Positions 44,744-53,159 of a stretch of 64,000 nt of DNA are shown here, piece by piece. The stretch spans positions 124,001 to 188,000 of the forward strand of contig CAYWOR010000001.1 in the NCBI GenBank assembly GCA_964459995.1, read 5' to 3'. Each line of letters starts with the position of its first letter. Position 1 is the stretch's first letter. The notes beneath the pieces are model-generated. The model was not told the origin of the DNA. It did no database searches and saw nothing but the letters and a program-made list of their open reading frames with translations. The stretch comes from CAZSHG01 sp964459995 (GTDB taxonomy: Bacteria > UBP14 > UBA6098). The position numbers and the translations under genes are program-made.

Positions 44744-46006
44744 TCATCGTTTCGCCGGTGTTTTCAGCGGCAGAAGGACGAAATAGCCGGAAGCAATCAG
44801 TAAAAGTAATGATACGACTGCGCCTCGATAGGCGATATTCTCCCCGAGCGGTTCGAGGACAAGAACCACAATTCCCCAGATAAGCGGCCCGACGATTGCG
44901 GCGGCCTTGCCGGACAGCGAAAAAAGGCCGAAAAATCTTCCGACTGCCTCCGGAGGGGCAAGCTCGACCAAAAGCGGACGCGCCGCGGTTGGAACTCCTC
45001 CAAGCAATGCGCCAATGAACACGCCGAGAATATAGAAGGGCAATTCACTCGTAACCGGCAACAGCAGAACAAGGCTAATTATCCATCCCACAAGCACATA
45101 CGACAAAATACGTTTCGCCGAATATGTGTCTGTGAGCCTTCCGAAAATCCACGACCCTATCGCCGCACCGATTGTCGAAATGATAAAAAACGGCACCTTC
45201 GAGGAATCGGGCATCCCCATCGCCTTCTGAGAATAAACCGCCATGAAAACGATAGCGGTCTGAATGCCCTCTTGGAATAGAAAATTCGCAAGGAGAAAAC
45301 GGCGTATTCCGGGATATTTTTTGGAATCGCGAAGGGTCTCGATAATCTTCTCGAAGGGGTTTTCCTTTGCGGCCATCGGCTGGGGTTTCGATTTTTCGCG
45401 CACCCATATAAAGGTCGGCAACGAAAATAAGAAAAAAAGTATCGCGGATGGAACAAAGGTAGCAGATCTTCCACCAGCCGCTATGAAAGGCACATCCCAC
45501 CCCAGAAGAGTGCCCTCGTTGAAGGGCATAACGATGAGCATCCCGAAAATCGCGCCGACATATCCCAGCGCGACTCCGACCCCGCTAACCCATCCCATTT
45601 TCCCCGCCGGCGCGATGTCCGGCAGAAGCGAGTTATAGAACACGAGGCCAAGATGATAGCTGGTATTTGCGACAACGAAAAGTGCGAGCAATAGAAATGC
45701 GCTTTGCCCGTGCCCCGCGGCGATGCCTATCAACGCGGTTGTCGCGCAACAGAGAAAGGTCGCGAAGAATAAAGAGGGTTTCCTTCGCCCGACGATGTCG
45801 GTTCGTTGTCCTAGAAGGGGCGAAAGAAGGACGACCAGAATCATCGATATGCTTGTCGCGAGGCTGTAGTGGAGAGGCTTTTTGCCGAGAGTGTCGATGA
45901 TGTAAACCGCAAAATAAAGCGAGACGACATTCATGGAAAAAATCGTGTCGGCGAAATCGAACATCGCCCACGCGAAAATTCTTCCCTTGGATGTCGGCTG
46001 GGTCAT
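44744..46006 (-). CDS. MFS transporter, UMF1/Atg22-like family
   Basis: The product is 420 residues with about 12 hydrophobic segments. The N-terminus 'RIFAWAMFDFADTIFSMNV' is the marker of the UMF1 (Atg22-like) branch of the major facilitator superfamily. 'GQRTDIVGRRKP' is the loop 2-3 MFS motif, and 'GRLTDTYSAKRIL' its counterpart in the second half. The substrate is not known; Atg22 exports amino acids in yeast, but bacterial members are uncharacterised. It lies 3 nt after the HD-domain gene on the same strand. Confidence 0.88.
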   Translation of the reverse strand: MTQPTSKGRIFAWAMFDFADTIFSMNVVSLYFAVYIIDTLGKKPLHYSLATSISMILVVLLSPLLGQRTDIVGRRKPSLFFATFLCCATTALIGIAAGHGQSAFLLLALFVVANTSYHLGLVFYNSLLPDIAPAGKMGWVSGVGVALGYVGAIFGMLIVMPFNEGTLLGWDVPFIAAGGRSATFVPSAILFFLFSLPTFIWVREKSKPQPMAAKENPFEKIIETLRDSKKYPGIRRFLLANFLFQEGIQTAIVFMAVYSQKAMGMPDSSKVPFFIISTIGAAIGSWIFGRLTDTYSAKRILSYVLVGWIISLVLLLPVTSELPFYILGVFIGALLGGVPTAARPLLVELAPPEAVGRFFGLFSLSGKAAAIVGPLIWGIVVLVLEPLGENIAYRGAVVSLLLLIASGYFVLLPLKTPAKR

Positions 46007-46009
46007 CGG

Positions 46010-46561
46010 TTAAAGCCCCAGTTCCGAATCGATTGACTGCATCGCTTTGAGCGTGATTTCCACGAACTCTTCCAGGTCGATGCCGATTTTGGCGCATTTG
46101 CGAATCTGGTCGCGATCGACATTAGCGGAGAAGCGCTTTTCATCGAAACGGCGCATCAGAAAATCCATGTCGAGCGATTTGAGCTTGCGATCGGGGTGCA
46201 TCAGCGTTGCCGAGATGACGAGTCCGGTAAGCCCATCGACCGCGTGAAGCGCCCAATCCATGGGACTTTCCGGCGGACAGGATTCGTGGGCGGGGTGTGC
46301 TTTGACCGCGTGGACGATGTCCGGGTCCACGCCCTCTGCCTCGAGCATTTCTGCGGAAAGATTCCCGTGGCGGGCGAAATCGTGCTCGGTTCGGTCATAA
46401 TCGAGGTCGTGGAGAAGTCCTGCAAGCGCCCATTTTTCGGGGTCTTCGTCGAGTCTTAGCGCGAGGGCTTTCATTGCGGCCTCCGCGGCAAGCATATGCT
46501 TGATAAGGTTCTTTTTTGCGACATTTTTCTCGACGAGTGCGAGGGCTTCTTCGCGGGTCAT
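46010..46561 (-). CDS. HD-domain (putative hydrolase) protein
   Basis: The product is 183 residues from the ATG at 46561 (GGGAGGCAAA upstream); an earlier in-frame start has no site. The HD motif is 'LAGLLHDLDYDRTEHDFARH', followed by 'AHPAHE' and 'LHAVDGLTGLV'. This small HDIG-like family is found in many bacteria as a predicted metal-dependent phosphohydrolase, but the substrate is unknown. It precedes the MFS gene and probably shares its transcript. Confidence 0.85.
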   Translation of the reverse strand: MTREEALALVEKNVAKKNLIKHMLAAEAAMKALALRLDEDPEKWALAGLLHDLDYDRTEHDFARHGNLSAEMLEAEGVDPDIVHAVKAHPAHESCPPESPMDWALHAVDGLTGLVISATLMHPDRKLKSLDMDFLMRRFDEKRFSANVDRDQIRKCAKIGIDLEEFVEITLKAMQSIDSELGL

Positions 46562-46582
46562 TTTGCCTCCCGTTTTTCGGAT

Positions 46583-46611
46583 AAGATAGTTGCGCAAGAC
46601 CACTTTGGCAA
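46583..46611 (-). promoter_or_regulatory. Possible promoter of the HD-MFS unit
   Basis: On the minus strand TTGCCA (46611-46606), a 17-bp spacer and TATCTT (46588-46583). The match is moderate; it sits ~20 nt before the ATG at 46561. Confidence 0.4.
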
Positions 46612-46659
46612 GTCAAACTCCCGTTTTTTGACGGACGAACCATTGGAGTTGCGAAAAGG

Positions 46660-46736
46660 TTGCATCAAATGTATTCAAATAGTGTAAAATTGCATACATT
46701 TGCATGCAATTGTATGCAAATAGAATACAATTGCAT
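46660..46736. repeat. Phased TTGCAT/ATGCAA palindrome array in a divergent spacer
   Basis: The spacer 46562-46918 has no gene. Within it, TTGCAT or its complement occurs six times (46660, 46690, 46700, 46704, 46714, 46731). The core 46690-46719 is three abutting 10-bp units, TTGCATACAT, TTGCATGCAA and TTGTATGCAA, which together form a 30-bp palindrome with only two mismatched pairs. The central unit is itself a perfect palindrome. The 10-bp period matches one helical turn. An operator for a dimeric or oligomeric regulator of the divergent genes, or a curvature/nucleoid site, is inferred. Confidence 0.6.
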
Positions 46737-46881
46737 CAGATAGAATCAAATCTAACAAAAAAAAATGGCGACACTCAAATTCTGCGTCCGCTAATTTCGA
46801 TTTTCCAACGCCCACTTCAATTTCCCATTTCGTTGTGCGGAAAATCGGCGTTCACAAACTGTGGTTTTGAATATATATAGG

Positions 46882-46910
46882 TTGCGATTCTGGGCAAATA
46901 AATTTATTTT
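46882..46910 (+). promoter_or_regulatory. Promoter of the PQQ-propeller lipoprotein gene, probably leaderless
   Basis: TTGCGA (46882-46887), a 17-bp spacer and TATTTT (46905-46910). The ATG at 46919 follows the -10 box by eight bases and has no Shine-Dalgarno. Confidence 0.5.
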
Positions 46911-46918
46911 AATAAATT

Positions 46919-48037
46919 ATGAAAAAACTCATCGCAATATTATTACCGTTGGTTTTCATGGGTTGCGCCGGTGTGATTCGAGTTCCCGAGCCCGATGTCC
47001 AAACCGTTCCATGGCCGGTTCCGCGCGGAGACTGCATGAACTGGGCCTCTGCCGGAAGGGATGAGGGCGGTCTTGTCGAACTATGGCGTATCAAGCTGAA
47101 AGTGCCGATTATCGCGACACCGGTAGCCGGCGACGGCGCTGTGTTCATAGGCACAGGCACGCGCCGTGTGATCGCGGTGAACGCAAACACCGGCAAGCGA
47201 ATCGGCAAGATGTGGACGGATGTTGCAGTCGAGGACGGCATGGCCTATTCGGACGGCAGGCTGGTTATCGGTGGCAGAAGCATTTACAACAAGCTGAGAT
47301 GCTACGATGTTTTTCGAAGCGAGTTTGTTTGGACGAAGAAGAGCGACAGAGCGGCTTCAGCGCCGGTTGTTTGCGGCGGACGAGTTTTCTATTCGACCGC
47401 AAAGGGCGCTCTTTTCGCTCTCGAACTCGAAACCGGCGAAAGAATATGGCGCAAAGAGCTTAAGGACGCGGTTATCGAGCACGAACCGGCATTTCGTGAC
47501 AGCTTGCTTTTTGTCGTCGATCAAAATGGGATGTTCTATTGCATCGACGCCGATTCGGGCGATGAGGTTTGGTCACTGAAAGTCCCTACGAGCGCTTCAG
47601 GGCCGCCTGTGGTAATCCCCGACCATGTGATTTTGCCGACCCACTCCGGCAGAATTCTCGTTATAACGCTCGACGGCAGAGTTCGAGTCGAGATAGATGC
47701 CCCCGGTGAGCTTATCGCGCCGATTTCCTGTGGAGGCCCTACAGTTTTCGGTGTAACTCGTCGCGGAGTGGCTTTTGCAGGGGATTTGGGCGAGGGCGGA
47801 ATTTTGTGGCAATCGAATATCGAAGAGCCATCCCTTTGCGGAACGGTGATTTGGGGCACGGACATTGTAACGATAGGCGCTTCGGGGCGGATTTCGCTCA
47901 TCGATTACGGCAATGGCGAGATAACATCGCAAATCGAAACGAAAGCCTTCATCACCGCAGGGCCGATAATCTACGACTCGAAGCTTTTTGTGGCGACCTC
48001 GGAGGGCGAGCTTATCGCCATCGGCAGAAAAAATTAG
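46919..48037 (+). CDS. PQQ-like beta-propeller lipoprotein (BamB-like)
   Basis: The product is 372 residues. The lipobox is 'LVFMGCAG' (Cys 16). At least six PQQ-type blades follow: 'GDGAVFIGTGTRRVIAVNANTGKRIG', split over residues 76-100, 'GGRVFYSTAKGALFALELET', 'DSLLFVVDQNGMFYCIDADS' and 'DSKLFVATSEGELIAIGR'. BamB and relatives bind partner proteins in outer-membrane assembly. Assignment to BamB itself is not secure because propellers of this kind serve many roles. lysS starts 14 nt later. Confidence 0.82.
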   Translation: MKKLIAILLPLVFMGCAGVIRVPEPDVQTVPWPVPRGDCMNWASAGRDEGGLVELWRIKLKVPIIATPVAGDGAVFIGTGTRRVIAVNANTGKRIGKMWTDVAVEDGMAYSDGRLVIGGRSIYNKLRCYDVFRSEFVWTKKSDRAASAPVVCGGRVFYSTAKGALFALELETGERIWRKELKDAVIEHEPAFRDSLLFVVDQNGMFYCIDADSGDEVWSLKVPTSASGPPVVIPDHVILPTHSGRILVITLDGRVRVEIDAPGELIAPISCGGPTVFGVTRRGVAFAGDLGEGGILWQSNIEEPSLCGTVIWGTDIVTIGASGRISLIDYGNGEITSQIETKAFITAGPIIYDSKLFVATSEGELIAIGRKN

Positions 48038-48051
48038 AACGGAGTTATAAA

Positions 48052-49656
48052 ATGAACGATAACTATCTTGAAAACATCGACCCGACCGACCATCGCGCGG
48101 TTCGTCTCGCGAAGGCCGACTATCTTCGCAAATCCGGCATCGACCCATATCCGGCGAGAACTCCGGATGGGCGCGTTACAATCGAATCGATTCGTAATGA
48201 TTGGAAGAATGCTGTTCAGCAAACCGACGAGAACCACCAAGTTTCGCGCCATGGTGCGATTAGACGCCTTGCGGGACGCATAACCGCAGTTCGGTCGCAC
48301 GGCAAATCCTCATTTGTGGCTATTCAGGACGGCACCGGTAGCTTTCAGTTGTATTTCAAAAAGAACACGGTCGAGGAAAAAATGGCTGACGAATCGGCCT
48401 ATGACCGCATCAAAGAGCTTGATATCGGCGATTTTGTAACAGCAGAGGGCGAGCTTTTCACCACGCGCACCGGCGAGGCGACTCTCGCTGTGCATAACTG
48501 GCAGATGCTCTCGAAATCGCTCCTGCCGATGCCGGAAAAATACCACGGCCTCACGGACCCGGATTTGCGCCTGCGACAGCGCTATCTCGACCTTCTTGCG
48601 AACCCTGAAGTCAAGCGAAACCTGACAATCCGCGCGCTTGTAATCCGCACGATTCGGGAGTTTCTCGAGGCAGAGGGTTATATCGAACTGGAAACCCCTG
48701 CGTTGACACCTCTCTACGGCGGTGCGGCGGCAAGACCGTTTATGACGCACCATAACGCGCTGGATATCGGGCTGTATCTGCGCATCGCGACGGAGCTTTA
48801 CCTTAAGAGGCTTATCGTTGGCGGATTTGAGCGAGTTTACGAGATGGGGAAAGTCTTTCGCAATGAGGGGGTCGATCGCGACCATAATCCTGAGTTCACA
48901 CTTCTCGAACTGTATGAGGCGTATGCCGACTACAACCGGATGATGGAGCTTGCAGAGGGCTTGGTTATAGCTTCTGCGCGGGTGGTGGCGGAGTTTCAGA
49001 GCATAAATCCGCTTGTCGATAAAGAGGGTGCGGAGTTGCCGAATTGCCTCAAAGTGTCTGATGATAAGGTTTTCATGTGTTTGGATGGCGCGGATGTGCC
49101 GATCGAGAGACCGTTTCCGCGTAAATCCTTTGTTGAGGCCATTCTTAACGCGACCGAAATCGATGTCCTTTGCGCCGAAAAGGGCGACCTTGTGGCATAT
49201 TTCAAAAAGCACGACATCGATTTCAACCCGAATCTGCCCTACTGGCCGCTTGTCGATAAGCTTTTCTCGGAGACCGTGGAGCCAAAGCTTGTCGAGCCGA
49301 TATTCCTAATCGATTATCCTGTGGGGCTTTCGCCGCTGGCAAAGCGCAAAAGCGACAATTCCGAATTGACAGAACGATTTGAACTATTCATCATGGGCAA
49401 AGAAATCGCGAACGCTTTCAGCGAGCTTAACGACCCTATAGATCAGCGCGCGCGAATGGAATATCAGGTTGAACAGGCCAAACATGGCGACGAGGACGCG
49501 CCAAATGTTGTTGACGAGGATTTTCTTACCGCGCTCGAGCATGGAATGCCGCCCACGGGCGGAATGGGGGTCGGGATAGGCCGTCTGGTGGCGATTTTGG
49601 CGGGTGCTCATGCAATAAAAGATGTAATCCCCTTCCCGCTGGTCAAGCCGAGATAA
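48052..49656 (+). CDS. lysS: Lysyl-tRNA synthetase, class II
   Basis: The product is 534 residues from the ATG at 48052 (GGAG upstream); the frame is open further back over the propeller gene but is not coding there. An OB-fold anticodon-binding domain ('RLAGRITAVRSHGKSSFVAI') precedes the class II core. Motif 1 is near 'RTIREFLEAEGYIELETPAL', motif 2 is 'KVFRNEGVDRDHNPEFTLLE' and motif 3 is 'GGMGVGIGRLVAILAG...IKDVIPFPLVKPR'. The motif 3 stretch reads GIGRL instead of the commoner GIDRL. The enzyme charges tRNA-Lys. Confidence 0.95.
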   Translation: MNDNYLENIDPTDHRAVRLAKADYLRKSGIDPYPARTPDGRVTIESIRNDWKNAVQQTDENHQVSRHGAIRRLAGRITAVRSHGKSSFVAIQDGTGSFQLYFKKNTVEEKMADESAYDRIKELDIGDFVTAEGELFTTRTGEATLAVHNWQMLSKSLLPMPEKYHGLTDPDLRLRQRYLDLLANPEVKRNLTIRALVIRTIREFLEAEGYIELETPALTPLYGGAAARPFMTHHNALDIGLYLRIATELYLKRLIVGGFERVYEMGKVFRNEGVDRDHNPEFTLLELYEAYADYNRMMELAEGLVIASARVVAEFQSINPLVDKEGAELPNCLKVSDDKVFMCLDGADVPIERPFPRKSFVEAILNATEIDVLCAEKGDLVAYFKKHDIDFNPNLPYWPLVDKLFSETVEPKLVEPIFLIDYPVGLSPLAKRKSDNSELTERFELFIMGKEIANAFSELNDPIDQRARMEYQVEQAKHGDEDAPNVVDEDFLTALEHGMPPTGGMGVGIGRLVAILAGAHAIKDVIPFPLVKPR

Positions 49657-49702
49657 GTCGATAACTAATTGTCAAATAAATACTTATGTGGAAGGCAATA
49701 AT

Positions 49703-51838
49703 ATGCAATCCAAGAAAGCTATCTTCGCATTAACATTGGTGATCGCGGTTTTTTCGTCGCTTGGCGGAACAATATCCGGCAAAGTTACCGATGCTGAGAC
49801 CGGCAAACCCCTTATGGGAGCCACTTTGCGGATTGATTCGATTAAAAGATCGACCGGCACAAATTCGGAAGGGCGATATTTTCTCAATAATATACCCACC
49901 GGAAGATACGCCCTGAAAGCCTCGCATGTGGGATTTGCGATACAAGTAATCGAAGAAGTCGAGGTTGAGACAGGAATGGAAACTAAGGTCGATGTTCGGC
50001 TTGTCAGTTCGCCAATTATTGGGAAAACGGTCGAGGTTTCCACGCCGACACGTAGGGTTCAGCTCCTTGAAGACACGCCTGAGATCACTATGGTTGTGCG
50101 CGATGTCGATTTTAGGAAGTTCTCTCCGAGAGATATTTCGACAGCTGTTGCTTATCTTCCCGGAGTTAGTATCGAGGGCGGCACCGGCTCCGGCCAACCT
50201 GACGACAAAATTGTCTCGATAAACGGCCTTCCCGCGCATTACAGCCTTGTTTTGATGGACGGCACGAGGGTGGTCAGCTCGCATTGGCACACTGGCGCGA
50301 ATGTCAATATTATTCCACCGGAAGCAATCGAGCAAATAGAGGTGGTAAAGGGCGCGGCATCGGCTCAATACGGGAGCGACGGAATGGGCGGAGTTTTAAA
50401 TATTATCACAAAACGAGGTGATAGTAATCGAAATATGGAGCTTGTTGCTTCCGGCGGAAGCCGCAATTCTCAGTATTATGCCCTCGCGAACTACGGAATA
50501 ATCACGGATGACATTAAATACGGAACATTTGTCGGATGGCAGAAAACGGACGGCGATTCGATTCTCAAACCTGCGCATCGGCTTGGCCAGCTTGGATTCG
50601 ATAGATTCACACTGTTTCAAAATGTCGATGCCAATTTCTGCGAGAAATTTTCGTCACGGGCGCAGATGTTTTATATGTCCTCGCACAGCGAATTTCGGGG
50701 CGAGGAGTATGAATCGTGGCTGATTACGCCGAAGATCGATTTGGAGTATTCAGCCGGAGATGATCTCGATTTCGCACTTTCCGGGTATTACACGCAATGG
50801 AACGGCGAGATCAACGCCGAAAAAAACGAGATTGCCGAACCGAAGCTAACCGTTGGATATGGCGGATTTGCGGAGAATTATTTGCTTGCTGGCGCCGAGT
50901 GGACATATCGCAATTTCACGCGGACTTCGGTGCCGGAGAAAAGCCAAACAGCAGTCGGGATTTTCCTTCAGGATGAATTGACGCCGACCGCCAAACTGTC
51001 TTTGTTGGGGGCTTTGCGGTTCGATAAGGTCGAGAAAATCAGCGGTGTGCTTACGCCGAAACTTACGGCTGTGTTCAAACCGAATAGCCTTGTCGATGCT
51101 CGTCTTTCGGTCGGACGCGGTTTTCGTGCGCCCACGGTTCAGGACTTATACGAGGAATCTTACGGCCACGGCACTTACAGACGCGAGGGAAATCCCGATC
51201 TCAAACCGGAATACTCGACCGGCATAACCGGCGGGTTCGAGATTCACCCCATTCCACGACTCACAGTTCTAATCGACGGCTATTATACAACGCTGACAGA
51301 CATGATAACACCGGCTTATAGCCACACGGAGCTTGTTGTGAACCCCACTTCCGGCGACACTTCAGAGTTAGCGATTTATGTTCGGCAGAATATTTACAGC
51401 GCGAAAGTTATGGGCGGGGAAGTCAGGCTAAATTACAATCTATTCCGCGATTTCGCCCTAGAAACGGCTTTTAATTATACCCATAACGAAAACGAAGAAA
51501 CGGGAACCTGTCTTCCATATTATCCCGGTATTACGGCATCTGCGAAGATTACAGGTTTTGAGGCTATCGGGTCGAAAGTTGGAATAGGCGGGTTTGTCGG
51601 GGTGAATTTTGCTGGAAACCGCAAAGTGTGGAACTGGAATAATATTGCGGCGGAGACCGAACTCGAGGACTACTACAAACTCGATGCCGGAATGAATCTT
51701 CGTTTACTCGACCGGTTCGAGCTTTTCGGCACGGCTGAAAACCTTCTCGGACACGAAATTATGATGTTCGAGGATGCCGAGATGATTATCGCGGGTGTTC
51801 CCCATTTCACCTTCGGGCTGAGAATCCGCTCAAATTAA
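49703..51838 (+). CDS. TonB-dependent outer-membrane receptor
   Basis: The product is 711 residues from the ATG at 49703 (GGAAGG upstream; a GTG 15 nt earlier precedes the site). The signal peptide is 'AIFALTLVIAVFSSLGG'. A carboxypeptidase-regulatory-like domain ('GTISGKVTDAETGKPLMGAT', about residues 22-105) is typical of Bacteroidota-type receptors. The plug has 'LPGVSIEGGTGSGQPDDKI', 'INGLPAHYSLVLMDGTRV' and 'IEQIEVVKGAASAQYGSDGM'. The barrel ends 'HFTFGLRIRSN'. It imports a siderophore, cobalamin or metal-type ligand using TonB energy; the histidines in 'SSHWHTGANVN' hint at metal but do not prove it. Followed by a terminator. Confidence 0.93.
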   Translation: MQSKKAIFALTLVIAVFSSLGGTISGKVTDAETGKPLMGATLRIDSIKRSTGTNSEGRYFLNNIPTGRYALKASHVGFAIQVIEEVEVETGMETKVDVRLVSSPIIGKTVEVSTPTRRVQLLEDTPEITMVVRDVDFRKFSPRDISTAVAYLPGVSIEGGTGSGQPDDKIVSINGLPAHYSLVLMDGTRVVSSHWHTGANVNIIPPEAIEQIEVVKGAASAQYGSDGMGGVLNIITKRGDSNRNMELVASGGSRNSQYYALANYGIITDDIKYGTFVGWQKTDGDSILKPAHRLGQLGFDRFTLFQNVDANFCEKFSSRAQMFYMSSHSEFRGEEYESWLITPKIDLEYSAGDDLDFALSGYYTQWNGEINAEKNEIAEPKLTVGYGGFAENYLLAGAEWTYRNFTRTSVPEKSQTAVGIFLQDELTPTAKLSLLGALRFDKVEKISGVLTPKLTAVFKPNSLVDARLSVGRGFRAPTVQDLYEESYGHGTYRREGNPDLKPEYSTGITGGFEIHPIPRLTVLIDGYYTTLTDMITPAYSHTELVVNPTSGDTSELAIYVRQNIYSAKVMGGEVRLNYNLFRDFALETAFNYTHNENEETGTCLPYYPGITASAKITGFEAIGSKVGIGGFVGVNFAGNRKVWNWNNIAAETELEDYYKLDAGMNLRLLDRFELFGTAENLLGHEIMMFEDAEMIIAGVPHFTFGLRIRSN

Positions 51839-51867
51839 GGCGTTAACGCGCCAAAATACCAACGCCA

Positions 51868-51895
51868 ACCCCGCCTTTGCGCGGGGTTTTCTTTT
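51868..51895 (+). terminator. Rho-independent terminator after the TonB receptor gene
   Basis: ACCCCGC (51868-51874) pairs with GCGGGGT (51881-51887) around CTTTGC, followed by TTTCTTTT. Confidence 0.88.
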
Positions 51896-51902
51896 GTCTT
51901 GC

Positions 51903-51929
51903 TTGCGGAAAGAATTTTTACGATATTAT
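51903..51929 (+). promoter_or_regulatory. Possible promoter of the LolC/E-like gene, leaderless
   Basis: TTGCGG (51903-51908), a 15-bp spacer and TATTAT (51924-51929), with an overlapping TTATAA at a 17-bp spacing. Six bases separate TATTAT from the ATG at 51936, and no ribosome site is present. Confidence 0.4.
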
Positions 51930-51935
51930 AAAGTT

Positions 51936-53159
51936 ATGCGGCTCGAACCCTACATAGCATTTCGTTTTCTCCGTGCGAGACAGAAAAATAAATTTGTGTC
52001 GTTGGTGGCGATTTTTGCGGTAGGGGGAATCATGATCGGCGTCGCGGCGCTTATTGTAAGCCTTTCCGCGATGAACGGTTTCGAGAACGAGGTGCGAAGC
52101 AGAATTATCGGGACGACGAGCCATATCAATGTGCACTCCCTTCGCGCGGAATATATCAAGGAATGGGAGCCGCTTGTTCAGCGGCTTAGCGTGCGAAACG
52201 ACATCCTTGCCGCCGCGCCTTTTATCTACACGAAAATGCCGATCGGTCATAAGGGTAATTTTGACGGCATGATTCTTCGTGGCGTTTTGCCACAATTGCA
52301 AAGTTCACTTGGGAATCCCGGAAGCACGCTTATCGACGGCATTTGGCTTTCAAATGAGTTTGATACCACGAAAATCCCACCGATAGTCCTCGGAAGATAC
52401 CTCGCAGAGGGCCTTGGCGCGCATGTCGGCGACACAGTCCTTATTTACGGAATTCAGGGGCAGAGCGCCGCAAGAATGACCCCGAAAATCAATCGCTTTT
52501 TGGTCGATGGTATCTTCGAAACCGGCATGTTCGATTTCGACGCCATCCTCGCATACACCCATCTTAAGGCCGCGCAGAGACTACTCGAGCTTGGCGATGC
52601 TGTTACTGGTATCGAACTGCGAATCGAAAACTTTTATGAGGCCGATAAAATCGCGGATAGAATCGAAGATGACCTCGGATTCCCTTATTATGCCCTTTCG
52701 TGGGTCGATATGAACAAAAATCTTTTTGCGTGGATGACCCTCGAAAAGTGGGGGCTTTTTCTTTTGCTGACACTTATTATCGCGGTGGCGGCGTTTAACA
52801 TCGCGAGCACACTTATAATGGTCGTAATGGAGAAAACCTCTCAGATAGGGATTTTGCGGGCGATGGGTGCGACTGCGAAACGAATTCGGCGCATTTTCTT
52901 TCTGCAGGGGCTTTTTGTGGGCGTTCTCGGCACAACTCTTGGCTACATCGTCGGATTCACGCTGGCCTTTATTCAGAATAAATGGGAGGTTATCTCTCTG
53001 CCCGCAGATGTCTATTCCATCTCGTCGTTGCCAATAGAGATGCATGCGGCGGATTTTGTGGTAATCGGGATTATGGCGATGGCGATAACGGTTTTGTCGA
53101 GTATTTATCCGGCGTGGAGAGCCTCGCGCGAGACTCCAATCGACGCTATTAGGCGATGA
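51936..53159 (+). CDS. LolC/LolE-family lipoprotein-releasing ABC permease
   Basis: The product is 407 residues. The start at 51936 gives the family N-terminus 'YIAFRFLRARQKNKFVSLVA'. There are four transmembrane segments: one near residues 22-45 ('LVAIFAVGGIMIGVAALIV'), then a large periplasmic domain (~45-275), then three in the FtsX-like C-terminal domain ('EKTSQIGILRAMGATAKRI' before the third). It should extract lipoproteins from the inner membrane for LolA, of which a candidate lies at 6853-7413. No LolD ATPase gene is adjacent. It overlaps the next gene by 4 nt (ATGA). Confidence 0.9.
   Translation: MRLEPYIAFRFLRARQKNKFVSLVAIFAVGGIMIGVAALIVSLSAMNGFENEVRSRIIGTTSHINVHSLRAEYIKEWEPLVQRLSVRNDILAAAPFIYTKMPIGHKGNFDGMILRGVLPQLQSSLGNPGSTLIDGIWLSNEFDTTKIPPIVLGRYLAEGLGAHVGDTVLIYGIQGQSAARMTPKINRFLVDGIFETGMFDFDAILAYTHLKAAQRLLELGDAVTGIELRIENFYEADKIADRIEDDLGFPYYALSWVDMNKNLFAWMTLEKWGLFLLLTLIIAVAAFNIASTLIMVVMEKTSQIGILRAMGATAKRIRRIFFLQGLFVGVLGTTLGYIVGFTLAFIQNKWEVISLPADVYSISSLPIEMHAADFVVIGIMAMAITVLSSIYPAWRASRETPIDAIRR

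Noticed and set aside
46660..46736. CRISPR-like array
   Set aside because: Units are 6-10 bp, palindromic and abutting, without unique spacers or cas genes.
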